From Dyadobacter chenhuakuii (GTDB lineage: Bacteria > Bacteroidota > Bacteroidia > Cytophagales > Spirosomataceae): a DNA stretch of 64,000 nucleotides. Positions 37,428-45,300 of the stretch are shown here, piece after piece (within the stretch, counting starts at the first letter, position 1; each line of letters starts with the position of its first letter). Made by a program: the position numbers and the translations under genes. The notes below the pieces were generated by a model, which searched no databases, was not told where the DNA came from, and worked only from the letters and a program-made list of their open reading frames with translations. The stretch lies in the NCBI RefSeq assembly GCF_023821985.2, contig NZ_CP098805.1, positions 3,534,001-3,598,000 of the forward strand, read 5' to 3'.

Positions 37428-37617
37428 CCCCCAGATTAAAATCTGGGGCAACAAATAAAAATCCCCTGACAGGGATAATGGCAATAATCCCCGTCAGGGG
37501 AGAAGCATAACTAGCCCCAGATTTCAATCTGGGGTTTAAAAGATCAAAATCAAGGAGAATAGAAAGGGTTCCCATCAGAAGATCAAGATTTTATTACCCC
37601 GGGACCTCAGTCCAGGG
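37428..37617. repeat. cluster of four intergenic hairpins between oxidoreductase and nagP
   Basis: Four stem-loops stand in 190 bases. Two are near-copies: CCCCAGAT/ATCTGGGG (37429-37448) and CCCCAGATT/AATCTGGGG (37515-37534). Between them TCCCCTGACAGGGAT (37462-37476) pairs with ATCCCCGTCAGGGGA (37487-37501) with one mismatch. The fourth, GGAC/GTCC (37602-37613), lies just before the nagP start. They may end or protect the upstream transcript, or be mobile palindromic repeats. Confidence 0.75.
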
Positions 37618-37635
37618 CCTAACGCCAACGAACAC

Positions 37636-38958
37636 ATGAGCAGCGCCTCCGTAGCAATAAAGGTAGAGAACCTGACGAAGCGGGAAACAATGATCTCGAT
37701 CTTTCTGATCGGGCTGATGTTTTTCATCTTTGGGTTTGTTTCCTGGGTGAATTCCATCCTTATTCCGTATTTCAAAATCGCTTGCGAACTGACTAGTTTT
37801 CAGGCTTACCTCGTCGCTTTTGCTTTTTACATTGCCTATTTCGTGATGTCAGTCCCTTCTTCCTATCTGCTGCGGGCGGTGGGTTTTAAGAAGGGAATGA
37901 TGTTTGGATTTTGGGCGATGGCTTTGGGCGCATTCATTTTTGTGCCTGCGGCTATGTCGCGGACTTACGAGATATTTCTGCTGGGATTGTTTACGATTGG
38001 CATTGGGCTAGCTATTTTACAAACGGCTGCTAATCCCTACATTACCATTCTCGGAGCAAAAGAACGGGCAGCGCAGCGGATCAGCATCATGGGGATTTGC
38101 AATAAAGCGGCCGGGATTTTGTCTCCCATCGTTTTTGCAGCCGTCATCCTCCGTCCTACCGACACGGCGATGTTCCAGCAGCTGAGCTCGATGACTGACA
38201 TTGAACGAAGTGCCGCATTGGACGAGCTGATCCGGCGGGTCATTAATCCTTACATTGGGCTGGGAAGTTTTCTTTTCATTCTTGGTTTTTTAGTTTACAA
38301 ATCACCTTTGCCAGAGATTGACACCGAGCATGAAAGCGAACATTTGGCCACTGCGAATGCGGGTAAAACAAGTATTTTTCAGTTTCCACACCTCATTCTG
38401 GGCGCATTAGCGATCTTTTTGCACGTGGGAACGCAGGTGATCGCCATTGACACCATTATTGGTTATGCCAATTCAATGGGCATTGATCTGCTGGAAGCAA
38501 AGGTTTTCCCTTCTTACACGCTTTTTTGCACCATTTGCGGATATCTGATCGGGATCACCGTCATTCCGAAATACATTAGTCAGGTTACGGCGCTTCGAAT
38601 TTGCACATTGCTGGGGACCATTTTTACGCTGCTGATCATTTTTGCCAAAGGTGAATTGGTATTCCTGGGGCATACGGCGGACATTTCCATCTGGTTTGTG
38701 GTGCTGCTGGGATTGGCAAATTCACTCGTTTGGGCAGGAATATGGCCGCTGGCGCTGGATGATCTGGGAAGATTTACCAAGCTCGGCGCTTCCATTATGA
38801 TCATGGGACTGTGCGGAAACGCCATTATGCCCCTTTTTTACGGCTATTTTGCAGATATGCTGGATGTGCATCAGGCTTACTGGGTGCTGCTGCCCTGCTA
38901 TTTGTATCTCGTTTTTTATGCAGTGAAAGGGCATAAGCTGAGGAGATGGGGATTTTAA
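37636..38958 (+). CDS. nagP: MFS sugar transporter, GlcNAc permease type (NagP)
   Basis: A 440-residue inner-membrane permease of the FucP/NagP (GGP) branch of the major facilitator superfamily, with 12 hydrophobic segments. Family signs are the N-terminal ISIFLIGLMFFIFGFVSWVNSILIPYFK, the stretch AYLVAFAFYIAYFVMSVPSSYLL with GFKKGM loop, and GIGLAILQTAANPYITILGAKERAAQRISIMGICNKAAGILSP. It is expected to bring N-acetylglucosamine, or a close relative, into the cytoplasm by proton symport. The start codon follows a hairpin cluster 239 bases long and the gene is 30 bases before nagA. The GlcNAc assignment relies on family plus neighbours. Confidence 0.9.
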   Translation: MSSASVAIKVENLTKRETMISIFLIGLMFFIFGFVSWVNSILIPYFKIACELTSFQAYLVAFAFYIAYFVMSVPSSYLLRAVGFKKGMMFGFWAMALGAFIFVPAAMSRTYEIFLLGLFTIGIGLAILQTAANPYITILGAKERAAQRISIMGICNKAAGILSPIVFAAVILRPTDTAMFQQLSSMTDIERSAALDELIRRVINPYIGLGSFLFILGFLVYKSPLPEIDTEHESEHLATANAGKTSIFQFPHLILGALAIFLHVGTQVIAIDTIIGYANSMGIDLLEAKVFPSYTLFCTICGYLIGITVIPKYISQVTALRICTLLGTIFTLLIIFAKGELVFLGHTADISIWFVVLLGLANSLVWAGIWPLALDDLGRFTKLGASIMIMGLCGNAIMPLFYGYFADMLDVHQAYWVLLPCYLYLVFYAVKGHKLRRWGF

Positions 38959-38988
38959 AATCTCCTGACAGGAAATAACACATTGCTT

Positions 38989-40170
38989 ATGAAATTGAAA
39001 ATAACAAACGGCCACATTATCACGCCATTCCGCTACATCCGGAACGGAACATTGCTGGTTGAAGATGGTGTGATACTGGGCATACAAGAAGGAAATGTCG
39101 ATTTTCCGGATGCGGAGACCGTTGATGCGGGAGGAAATTACATTGCGCCGGGCTTCATTGACCTGCACATTCACGGCGGCGGCGGTTATGATTTTATGGA
39201 TGGGACCGTGCATGCCTTTTTACGCATTGCCGAAACCCATGCCAAATACGGAACCACAGCGCTGGTTCCCACGACATTAACCAGTGAAAAAGAAGATCTG
39301 ATGCAAACGCTGGACAATTACGAAGAGGCCAATGCGACGAACTTGAAAGGTGCGCAATTTCTCGGAATGCATCTGGAAGGGCCATATTTCGCATTAAGTC
39401 AGCGCGGTGCGCAGGACCCGCGATACATCCGCAATCCCGACCCCAAGGAATATGAAGAAGTGCTGGCTTACTCCTCGTCGATCACGCGTTGGAGCGCTGC
39501 GCCGGAGCTTCCCGGAGCCATTGATTTTGGCAAAAGATTAAAACAAAAAGGCATTCTGGCAGCCGTAGCGCATACGGATGCTATTTATGAGGAAGTGCTG
39601 GATGCTTATGAAAACGGTTACACGCTGGCAACGCACTTATATTCAGCCATGTCCGGCGTGACACGCAAGAATGCGTTTCGTTATGCGGGCACCATTGAAA
39701 GCGCTTTTTTGCTCGATATGGACGTGGAGATCATTGCCGACGGCGTGCATTTGCCCGCACCGCTTTTGAAATTGATATACAAAATAAAAGGTCCCGACCG
39801 CATTGCACTGATCACCGACGCCATGCGCGCCGCCGGAATGCCTGAGGGCGAAAGCACATTAGGCTCCCTGAAAAACGGCCTGAAAGTGATCGTTGAAGAC
39901 GGCGTCGCCAAATTACCCGACCGCACCTCGTTCGCAGGAAGCGTATCCACGACGGACCGACTGGTCAGAAATATGGTGCAAATGGCCGATGTTTCGCTAC
40001 TTGATTCGGTGCGGATGATGACGGCCACGCCTGCTCGAATCATGGGCGTGGATCACAAAAAAGGCACATTGGTGGCTGGCAAAGATGCGGATATCGTGAT
40101 TTTCGACAGTGATATCAACATCCAAAAGACAATAGTAAGTGGCAGGGTTATATACGACAAGCAATTTTAA
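38989..40170 (+). CDS. nagA: N-acetylglucosamine-6-phosphate deacetylase
   Basis: A cytoplasmic metal-dependent amidohydrolase that removes acetate from GlcNAc-6-phosphate, giving glucosamine-6-phosphate. The start is at the ATG at 38989 (MKLKITNGHI), not the earlier TTG. Signatures: GNYIAPGFIDLHIHGGGGYDFMDG with the His-x-His metal site, FLGMHLEGPYFALSQRGAQDP, HLYSAMSGV(T)RKNAFRYAGTIESAFL, and ITDAMRAAGMPEGESTLG with the catalytic Asp, then the ending HKKGTLVAGKDADIVIFD. The length of 393 is typical. The gene lies between nagP and nagB in a tight operon (30 and 12 bases apart). Confidence 0.95.
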   Translation: MKLKITNGHIITPFRYIRNGTLLVEDGVILGIQEGNVDFPDAETVDAGGNYIAPGFIDLHIHGGGGYDFMDGTVHAFLRIAETHAKYGTTALVPTTLTSEKEDLMQTLDNYEEANATNLKGAQFLGMHLEGPYFALSQRGAQDPRYIRNPDPKEYEEVLAYSSSITRWSAAPELPGAIDFGKRLKQKGILAAVAHTDAIYEEVLDAYENGYTLATHLYSAMSGVTRKNAFRYAGTIESAFLLDMDVEIIADGVHLPAPLLKLIYKIKGPDRIALITDAMRAAGMPEGESTLGSLKNGLKVIVEDGVAKLPDRTSFAGSVSTTDRLVRNMVQMADVSLLDSVRMMTATPARIMGVDHKKGTLVAGKDADIVIFDSDINIQKTIVSGRVIYDKQF

Positions 40171-40182
40171 CGAACACAAATT

Positions 40183-40959
40183 ATGAAGGTTGACGATTTG
40201 GAAATAAAAATTTTCGACACCAGACAGGAAATGGGACTCAATGCGGCCAACATGGTGGCTGATAAAATCCGTGAATTGCAACAAACCAAAGATTCGGTCA
40301 ATATCATATTTGCTTCTGCACCGTCCCAAAATGAGTTTCTGGCAGCATTGAAAGAAGAAAAGGGCATTACGTGGGAGAAAATTAATGCTTTTCACATGGA
40401 CGAATATGTAGGCCTGCCGGACGATGCCCCCCAGAATTTCGGAAATTTCCTGAAAGTCAAGTTGTTTGATTTTGTGCCGTTGAAATCGGTTAACTATCTG
40501 AATGGCAATGCTGAAAATATAGAGGCCGAGTGCGACCGTTATGCGCTGCTATTGGAAGAGAATCCGATTGACATTGTTTGCCTGGGCATTGGAGAGAATG
40601 GACATTTGGCATTTAATGATCCGCATGTGGCGTTTTTTGATGATCCGCTGATTGTAAAACAGGTTGATCTGGACCAGGCTTGTCGTCAGCAGCAAGTGAA
40701 TGATGCTTGTTTTGATACATTTGATGAAGTGCCGCAAATGGCATTGACATTAACAATCCCAACATTAATGAAGGCCAAATGGGCTTTTGCGATGGTCCCG
40801 GGTGAGAAAAAAGCGCAGGCCATTTACCACACTGTTGCCGAAGAAATTCAGGAAGAATATCCATCCACAATCCTCCGCAAGCATCCCAATGCGATTTTGT
40901 TTATTGATAAAGCCAGTTCAGGGAAGCTGAAAGAAATTTCGTCTTACAGTCAGGCGTAA
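40183..40959 (+). CDS. nagB: glucosamine-6-phosphate deaminase
   Basis: A cytoplasmic aldose-ketose isomerase/deaminase that turns glucosamine-6-phosphate into fructose-6-phosphate and ammonia. The 258-residue length is normal for the family. Typical motifs are FASAPSQNEFLAAL, KINAFHMDEYVGLPDDAPQNFGNFL with the substrate-binding Asp, the CLGIGENGHLAFNDP stretch that forms the active site, and ALTLTIPTLMKAKWAFAMVPGEKKAQAI. It starts 12 bases after nagA and finishes the conversion of GlcNAc to a glycolytic intermediate. A related 6-phosphogluconolactonase is unlikely because GENGHLAF is present. Confidence 0.94.
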   Translation: MKVDDLEIKIFDTRQEMGLNAANMVADKIRELQQTKDSVNIIFASAPSQNEFLAALKEEKGITWEKINAFHMDEYVGLPDDAPQNFGNFLKVKLFDFVPLKSVNYLNGNAENIEAECDRYALLLEENPIDIVCLGIGENGHLAFNDPHVAFFDDPLIVKQVDLDQACRQQQVNDACFDTFDEVPQMALTLTIPTLMKAKWAFAMVPGEKKAQAIYHTVAEEIQEEYPSTILRKHPNAILFIDKASSGKLKEISSYSQA

Positions 40960-41004
40960 CATTATTTTTGGGCCTATCTTGCATTATTACCTCAATCCAC
41001 CAAC

Positions 41005-42384
41005 ATGAGAAACAAACTCTTGACAATCGCTTTCATGAGCGCAATGGCATTAAATCAGGGATGTGATACGAAAAAAGAAGAAGCCAAAGACGAGACAACC
41101 AAAAAACCATTGAGCCTTATTGTGGTTGAACCGGGGCATTTTCATGCTGCTTTGGTTCAGAAATCCATGTATCCGGATGTCGATTCGGTCGTGCATGTGT
41201 ATTCGTCGGAAGGCCCGGATGTGAAGGCGTATCTGGATAAAGTGGAGAAATACAATGCAAGCCCAAAAGACCCGACCCGCTGGAAAGAGGAAGTGTACAC
41301 GGGTTCTGATTTTCTTGAAAAAATGCTTTCGGAAAAGAAGGGAAATGTGGTCATACTGGCTGGAAATAACCAGAAGAAGACCGATTATATCAAGCAATCC
41401 GTAGATGCGGGACTAAATGTGCTTGCGGACAAGCCCATGGCCATCGACGCGGCTGGTTTTGAAAAACTAAAAGAAGCATTTGCAAGTGCAGAAAAGAACA
41501 AAGTGCTCCTTTACGACATCATGACCGAGCGTTATGAGATCACCAACGCATTACAGCGCGAACTGGCCAATATGCCCGACATTTTCGGAGAACTGCAAAA
41601 AGGAACAGCGGAAAACCCAGCCGTTGCCAAGGAAAGTGTGCACCATTTTTTCAAATACATTTCGGGCGAACCGCTCGTGCGCCCGACCTGGTTTTTCGAT
41701 GTAAAACAACAAGGCGAAGGAATGGTTGACGTCACCACGCACTTGGTAGATCTCGTACAATGGAGCTGTTTCCCAAATACTGAATTGGACTACAAAAAGG
41801 ACATTAAACTCCTCTCCGCAAAACGCACCGCGACGAAACTCACCAAATCTCAATTCAAGCTCGTAACCAAAAGCGATAGCTTCCCCGACTTCCTGAGCAA
41901 AGACGTAAAAGACACAACATTAAGCGTTTACGCGAATGGCGCAATGAATTACACAGTGAAAGGTGTGCACGCAAAAGTATCAGTACTCTGGAACTTCCAA
42001 GCCCCCGAAGGCACCGGCGACACGCACTACTCGATCATGAAAGGCTCAAAAGCCAACCTCATCGTCCGCCAGGGCAAGGACCAGAAATACAAACCAGTCC
42101 TTTACATTGAAACCATCGATAAATCCAAAGCCTACGAAGACGCCGTAGCCGAAAGCTTCAAAAAAGTGCAGGGCAAATACCCCGGTATCGAGCTGAAAAA
42201 GAACGCCGCCGGCTGGGAACTATCCATCCCTGCAAAATATGACAACGGCCACGAAGCGCATTTCGCGCAGGTTGCTAATAAGTATATGGAGTATTTGAAA
42301 GCCGGGCAGCTGCCGAGATGGGAGGTTCCGAATATGATTGCGAAGTATTATTTGACGACGCTGGCTTTGAAGGAGGCTAAGTGA
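41005..42384 (+). CDS. exported Gfo/Idh/MocA-family oxidoreductase lipoprotein
   Basis: A 459-residue protein that begins with a lipoprotein signal (LLTIAFMSAMALNQGC, Cys20) rather than a Tat signal, followed by a charged tether (DTKKEEAKDETTKK). The Rossmann part LSLIVVEPGHFHAALVQKSMYPDVDSVVHVY is divergent in its first loop. It then continues with NVVILAGNNQKKTDYIKQSVDAGLNVLADKPMAIDAAGF, the conserved DKP motif, and a long C-terminal sandwich (GMVDVTTHLVDLVQWSCFPN, the typical His/Asp region). It is the third member of the fold in this locus, 45 bases after nagB, and ends the operon just before an IS110 element. Substrate unknown, possibly an amino sugar. Confidence 0.88.
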   Translation: MRNKLLTIAFMSAMALNQGCDTKKEEAKDETTKKPLSLIVVEPGHFHAALVQKSMYPDVDSVVHVYSSEGPDVKAYLDKVEKYNASPKDPTRWKEEVYTGSDFLEKMLSEKKGNVVILAGNNQKKTDYIKQSVDAGLNVLADKPMAIDAAGFEKLKEAFASAEKNKVLLYDIMTERYEITNALQRELANMPDIFGELQKGTAENPAVAKESVHHFFKYISGEPLVRPTWFFDVKQQGEGMVDVTTHLVDLVQWSCFPNTELDYKKDIKLLSAKRTATKLTKSQFKLVTKSDSFPDFLSKDVKDTTLSVYANGAMNYTVKGVHAKVSVLWNFQAPEGTGDTHYSIMKGSKANLIVRQGKDQKYKPVLYIETIDKSKAYEDAVAESFKKVQGKYPGIELKKNAAGWELSIPAKYDNGHEAHFAQVANKYMEYLKAGQLPRWEVPNMIAKYYLTTLALKEAK

Positions 42385-42426
42385 TAGATGCTATTAACAC
42401 TGCCAAATGCATGCTAGGTGCAATGT

Positions 42427-42497
42427 TAACTAACCCTGTCAGCCTGAGCGGAGTCGAAGGCACGTTGCCAAGGAGTAGCGTGCCTTCGGCTCCGCTC
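42427..42497. repeat. left part of a 38-bp-arm palindromic repeat, split by the IS110 element
   Basis: The left arm is 42427-42464 and a 14-base loop follows (42465-42478). The right arm begins CGTGCCTTCGGCTCCGCTC at 42479-42497, where the IS110 element interrupts it. The arm continues after the element as AGGCTGACAGGGTTAGTTA at 43712-43730. The joined arms match over 38 positions with one mismatch. The type CTGAGCGGAGTCGAAGGC is common in Bacteroidota intergenic repeats. Confidence 0.85.
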
Positions 42498-42558
42498 CTT
42501 TAGATTAGCAATGTATTAGGGAATTAAGATTGGTGTAGGTAAATTAATAAAATGAGAA

Positions 42559-42696
42559 GGGAAGTAAAGTAAACTATGACATACGCTCTGAGCTCGTAAC
42601 TCACAGCCTGATTTAGACTTTACCTCCCCATCATCAACTGCTCATATAGAAATTCGGGCTTAGAGCCCATTATCAAGGAGTTGAGTCAATTGATGA
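42559..42696 (+). ncRNA. predicted IS110 bridge RNA with target- and donor-binding loops
   Basis: Two stem-loops lie upstream of the transposase. The first stem pairs GTAAAGT (42564-42570) with ACTTTAC (42617-42623); a GGGA/TCCC extension adds to it. Its internal loop has CGCTC (42584-42588), identical to the left target CCGCTC, then a TGAG/CTCA cap (42589-42603), then CAGCCTGA (42604-42611), complementary to the right target TCAGGCTG. The second stem pairs TCATCAA (42631-42637) with TTGATGA (42690-42696). Its loop has ATAGAAAT (42646-42653), identical to the element's right end, a GGGCT/AGCCC cap (42656-42668) and AAGGA (42675-42679), complementary to TCCTT at the left junction. RNA ends are not determined. 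Confidence 0.8.
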
Positions 42697-42728
42697 ATTT
42701 CTCATTTCACTTTTTCCAAGACCAATTT

Positions 42729-43706
42729 ATGAAAAAGATCATTATTGGCATTGATATCAGCAGTAAAACTCTTGATATCTGCCTGCAAAAAGAAGGGAAA
42801 ACCAGTTTTGTTACGATTGCTAATGATGTAAAAGCAATCAATGGTTTTTTCAAGAAACTGGCCAAGGAAGAAGTAGTTGTAGCTATGGAAAACACTGGAC
42901 GTTACAACTGGCAACTCTACGAAGTTTTGCCCAAATTCAATTTTGAGGTGTATGTGATCTCAGCTCTGCATTTAAAAAAGAGCATGGGTCTGATCAGAGG
43001 AAAAAATGATAAGGTAGATGCTGAAAGGATCTGCAAGTTCATCCAAAAGAACCAGGACGAATGTTCGACCTGGAAGCCAGTGGCAACCAACATTCAGAAA
43101 ATGAAAGTGTTACTCACTGAACGGACCAGCCGCATTAAAATAAAAAGGCAGCTGCTTGCCCAGCAAGCTGATTATAAATTAATGAATACAATTGGTCTTG
43201 AAAAGCAACTGGCTAAGATGAACCAGGGTTTGATCAAGTCCATCCAAGAACAGATCGAAGCGCTGGAGTGCGAGATCGAAAAGATTATCAAGTCTGACGA
43301 ATCGCTAAAAGAGCAGGCTAAACAAATACAGTCTGTGCCAGGCGTTGGCCCGATAACTTGCTGGACAATGATAGCTAAAACCGAAGGCTTCAAAACGATT
43401 ACCGAGCCCAGGAAAATGGCATGTTATTGTGGAATCGTACCCTTTGACCACCAGTCTGGAACATCGGTTAGGCGACAGCCCAGGGTCTCTGCTTATGCGG
43501 ACAAAAGTGTAAAGAGTATCCTGCATATGGCCGCAATGAGCGCCATCAGGTTCGACAACAAATTAAGAGATTACTACCAAAGAAAAGTAGCAGAAGGCAA
43601 AAATAAAATGTCCGTGCTCAATGCAGTCAGAAACAAAATCGTCCACATCATATTTGCCCTAATAAAAAACCAAGCAACCTATCAAGATCACTTGGTTTTA
43701 TCATAG
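42729..43706 (+). CDS. IS110-family transposase (bridge-RNA-guided recombinase)
   Basis: A 325-residue recombinase of the IS110/IS621 class. The N-terminal RuvC-like DEDD domain has MKKIIIGIDISSKTLDICL with Asp9 in the first strand, VVVAMENTGRYNW with the Glu, and RGKNDKVDAERICKFIQ with the two Asp. A coiled-coil middle (LAKMNQGLIKSIQEQIEALECEIEKII) leads to the C-terminal transposase-20 part (SVPGVGPITCWTMIAKTEGFKTITEPRKMACYCGIVPF, then SGTSVRRQPRVSAYADKSVKSIL, with the catalytic Ser region). The start is put at MKKIIIGID, since a longer frame from 42681 would overlap the predicted bridge RNA. Confidence 0.94.
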   Translation: MKKIIIGIDISSKTLDICLQKEGKTSFVTIANDVKAINGFFKKLAKEEVVVAMENTGRYNWQLYEVLPKFNFEVYVISALHLKKSMGLIRGKNDKVDAERICKFIQKNQDECSTWKPVATNIQKMKVLLTERTSRIKIKRQLLAQQADYKLMNTIGLEKQLAKMNQGLIKSIQEQIEALECEIEKIIKSDESLKEQAKQIQSVPGVGPITCWTMIAKTEGFKTITEPRKMACYCGIVPFDHQSGTSVRRQPRVSAYADKSVKSILHMAAMSAIRFDNKLRDYYQRKVAEGKNKMSVLNAVRNKIVHIIFALIKNQATYQDHLVLS

Positions 43707-43711
43707 AAATC

Positions 43712-43730
43712 AGGCTGACAGGGTTAGTTA
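43712..43730. repeat. right part of the palindromic repeat split by IS110
   Basis: AGGCTGACAGGGTTAGTTA continues the right arm that stops at 42497 and is a perfect complement of bases 42427-42445. Its first bases are the right half of the target sequence recognised by the bridge RNA. Confidence 0.8.
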
Positions 43731-43765
43731 CGATTTGCTAGTTTTCTTTCGGAAGTAGGTAGCTA

Positions 43766-44428
43766 CTAATTACCAGCCCGAAACAACACAAAAGCCACCT
43801 TCCCAACAACACCCCTACTTGTTATCCCCGTTCCGGTCCTTGCTCGTTTCGCGGCAGCTAAGTCCTGCCGATATTCCACTGAAACACTCAGCCTTTGCCA
43901 TTTCGCTCCTATTGTTCCGGTTGCAAAAGGAGTGATTCGATCGTAACCGAAAGCGTCGTGGTTTACAATGTCGTCAAGACTTGTTCCTCGCTGCACAGCG
44001 GCGATGAACATATTGGCTCCTAATTTTCCATCTACAAAAAGCCTTATTTTTGATTTTGGATTAACATACCATCGAACCCCGGCGTCAATTGCTCCACGGT
44101 GATGCATTTCTTTTGTTATCCAACCTCCATGCGTCCCGCTCGCTTCATCAAACATATCAACATGCATTTTCTTTTGAAAATAGCTGATTTGTGCCAGAGC
44201 GGAGAACTGCGGATTGATAACGCGTTCTGCGTGAAAGCCAGCCCCACGTGAATAATATGAGGGAAAGTTTTCGATGTAGCCGCTAGGACGTTCTACCCAG
44301 TTGTAATATTCCCGATCGTACCAATCTCTTCCATACTCTAACTGAATGCCTAATTCCCAACGTGCCTGTGCCTGGGTTTGTAGTGAAGTGCAAATGGTTA
44401 AAAGGAAAACAAAGGTTATCGATTTCAT
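43766..44428 (-). CDS. outer-membrane beta-barrel protein, paralogue of the next gene
   Basis: A 220-residue exported protein with signal peptide MKSITFVFLLTICTSLQTQAQA. The mature part shows alternating amphipathic strands of a small outer-membrane barrel (ARWELGIQLEYGRDWYDREYY, GAGFHAERVINPQFSALAQISYFQKK, GVRWYVNPKSKIRLFVDGKLGANMFIAAVQRG, WQRLSVSVEYRQDLAAAKR, GVVGKVAFVLFRAGN). It is about half identical by eye to the gene at 44547 and ends with the same VGKVxFxLFRxG. No named function is recognised. The copy is separated from the other by 118 bases and lies right of the IS110 element. Confidence 0.88.
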   Translation of the reverse strand: MKSITFVFLLTICTSLQTQAQARWELGIQLEYGRDWYDREYYNWVERPSGYIENFPSYYSRGAGFHAERVINPQFSALAQISYFQKKMHVDMFDEASGTHGGWITKEMHHRGAIDAGVRWYVNPKSKIRLFVDGKLGANMFIAAVQRGTSLDDIVNHDAFGYDRITPFATGTIGAKWQRLSVSVEYRQDLAAAKRARTGTGITSRGVVGKVAFVLFRAGN

Positions 44429-44546
44429 AACATTCGAGGGATTGGATTAAGTAGGATGAAACAGCTTATGCTATGTAATCCTATTTCTCGAATAAAAGCA
44501 TCCAGACTTTCCTTCCGGCGTAAGTGAATGAACGAATGGTTTATCA

Positions 44547-45212
44547 CTACATTCCACCCCTAAACAAAGCAAAACCCACCTTCCCAAAGACACCCCTCCC
44601 CGAAACCTCACTCATTCCACCGATCCGTTTTGACACCGTCAAATCATCCCGATATTCTGCGGAGACGGTTAGCCGTGACCATTTAATTCCCAATGAAGCA
44701 GATGCGACGGGTGCGACGCGTTGGAAGCCGAAGACATTGCCGCGAACGATTCTGCCCTGGGTGCGTTCATGCTGGACAACAGACATAAAAACATTTGCAC
44801 CCAACTTTCCATCCACGAACAAGAGGATCTTGGAATGGGGATTGGGATACAGTCGTAAACCAGCGTCAACGGCACTCCTATGATGCACTTCGCGTAACAA
44901 ATGTTGCGATGCAGTTTGATTGTACTCATGAAAAAGCTGCGGATGCACCTTCTTTTGCGCATAACCCACTTGGCCCAGTAAAGACCACCGTGGATTCAAA
45001 GATCGCTCAAAATAGAACCCCGCACCCCAAGAGCGGCTTGAAGAAAAATCAATGTCCGAACCCTCATAAGAGCCCATAGGTGCAGCTTCTTTGTGATAAT
45101 AATCCCGTCCATACTCGGCTTGAATACCAAATTCCCAGCTTGGAGCGTGTGTTTGGGCAAGTGCCGGAAAATAAGTCAGAATCGACCCCAGAAATAAAAT
45201 TGCAATTCTCAT
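44547..45212 (-). CDS. outer-membrane beta-barrel protein, paralogue of the previous gene
   Basis: A 221-residue exported barrel protein. The start is put at MRIAILFLGSILTYFPALAQ because it is the signal peptide; an upstream ATG at 45251 would only add a non-conserved extension. The mature domain parallels the neighbour strand by strand: SWEFGIQAEYGRDYYHKEA, GAGFYFERSLNPRWSLLGQVGYAQKK, GLRLYPNPHSKILLFVDGKLGANVFMSVVQHE, WSRLTVSAEYRDDLTVSKR and GVFGKVGFALFRGGM. A tandem duplication produced the pair. Function unknown; the duplication may extend a surface-exposed repertoire (inference). Confidence 0.88.
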   Translation of the reverse strand: MRIAILFLGSILTYFPALAQTHAPSWEFGIQAEYGRDYYHKEAAPMGSYEGSDIDFSSSRSWGAGFYFERSLNPRWSLLGQVGYAQKKVHPQLFHEYNQTASQHLLREVHHRSAVDAGLRLYPNPHSKILLFVDGKLGANVFMSVVQHERTQGRIVRGNVFGFQRVAPVASASLGIKWSRLTVSAEYRDDLTVSKRIGGMSEVSGRGVFGKVGFALFRGGM

Positions 45213-45300
45213 AACATGTATTTGGTATAGTGATAGCAATACGTTACTCATTACTAACCAACAAGTTACTTAAATTTAATTTTTCAGAAAGAAAAATTAT

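Larger units (their letters stand above)
42498..43711 (+). mobile_element. IS110-family insertion sequence, 1214 bp
   Basis: Ends are fixed by rebuilding the palindrome: the left edge follows CCGCTC at 42497 and the right edge is before AGGCTG at 43712. A TC dinucleotide is found at both junctions (42496-42497 and 43710-43711), matching the two-base core of IS110 elements. There are no long terminal inverted repeats of its own, again as in IS110. A 231-base non-coding left end holds the bridge RNA and a single transposase gene fills nearly all the rest. The right end after the stop is only five bases. The element looks intact. Confidence 0.85.

Noticed and set aside
37428..37534. CRISPR repeats
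   Set aside because: Only two similar hairpins with unequal spacing, and no Cas genes.
42681..42728. N-terminal extension of the IS110 transposase from an earlier start
   Set aside because: It would cover the end of the predicted bridge RNA, and the family begins at MKKIIIGID.
42427..43730. 21-bp terminal inverted repeats of the IS element
   Set aside because: TAACTAACCC... and its complement flank the element but belong to the split host palindrome; IS110 elements lack such ends, and the bridge RNA loops fix the true boundaries inside.
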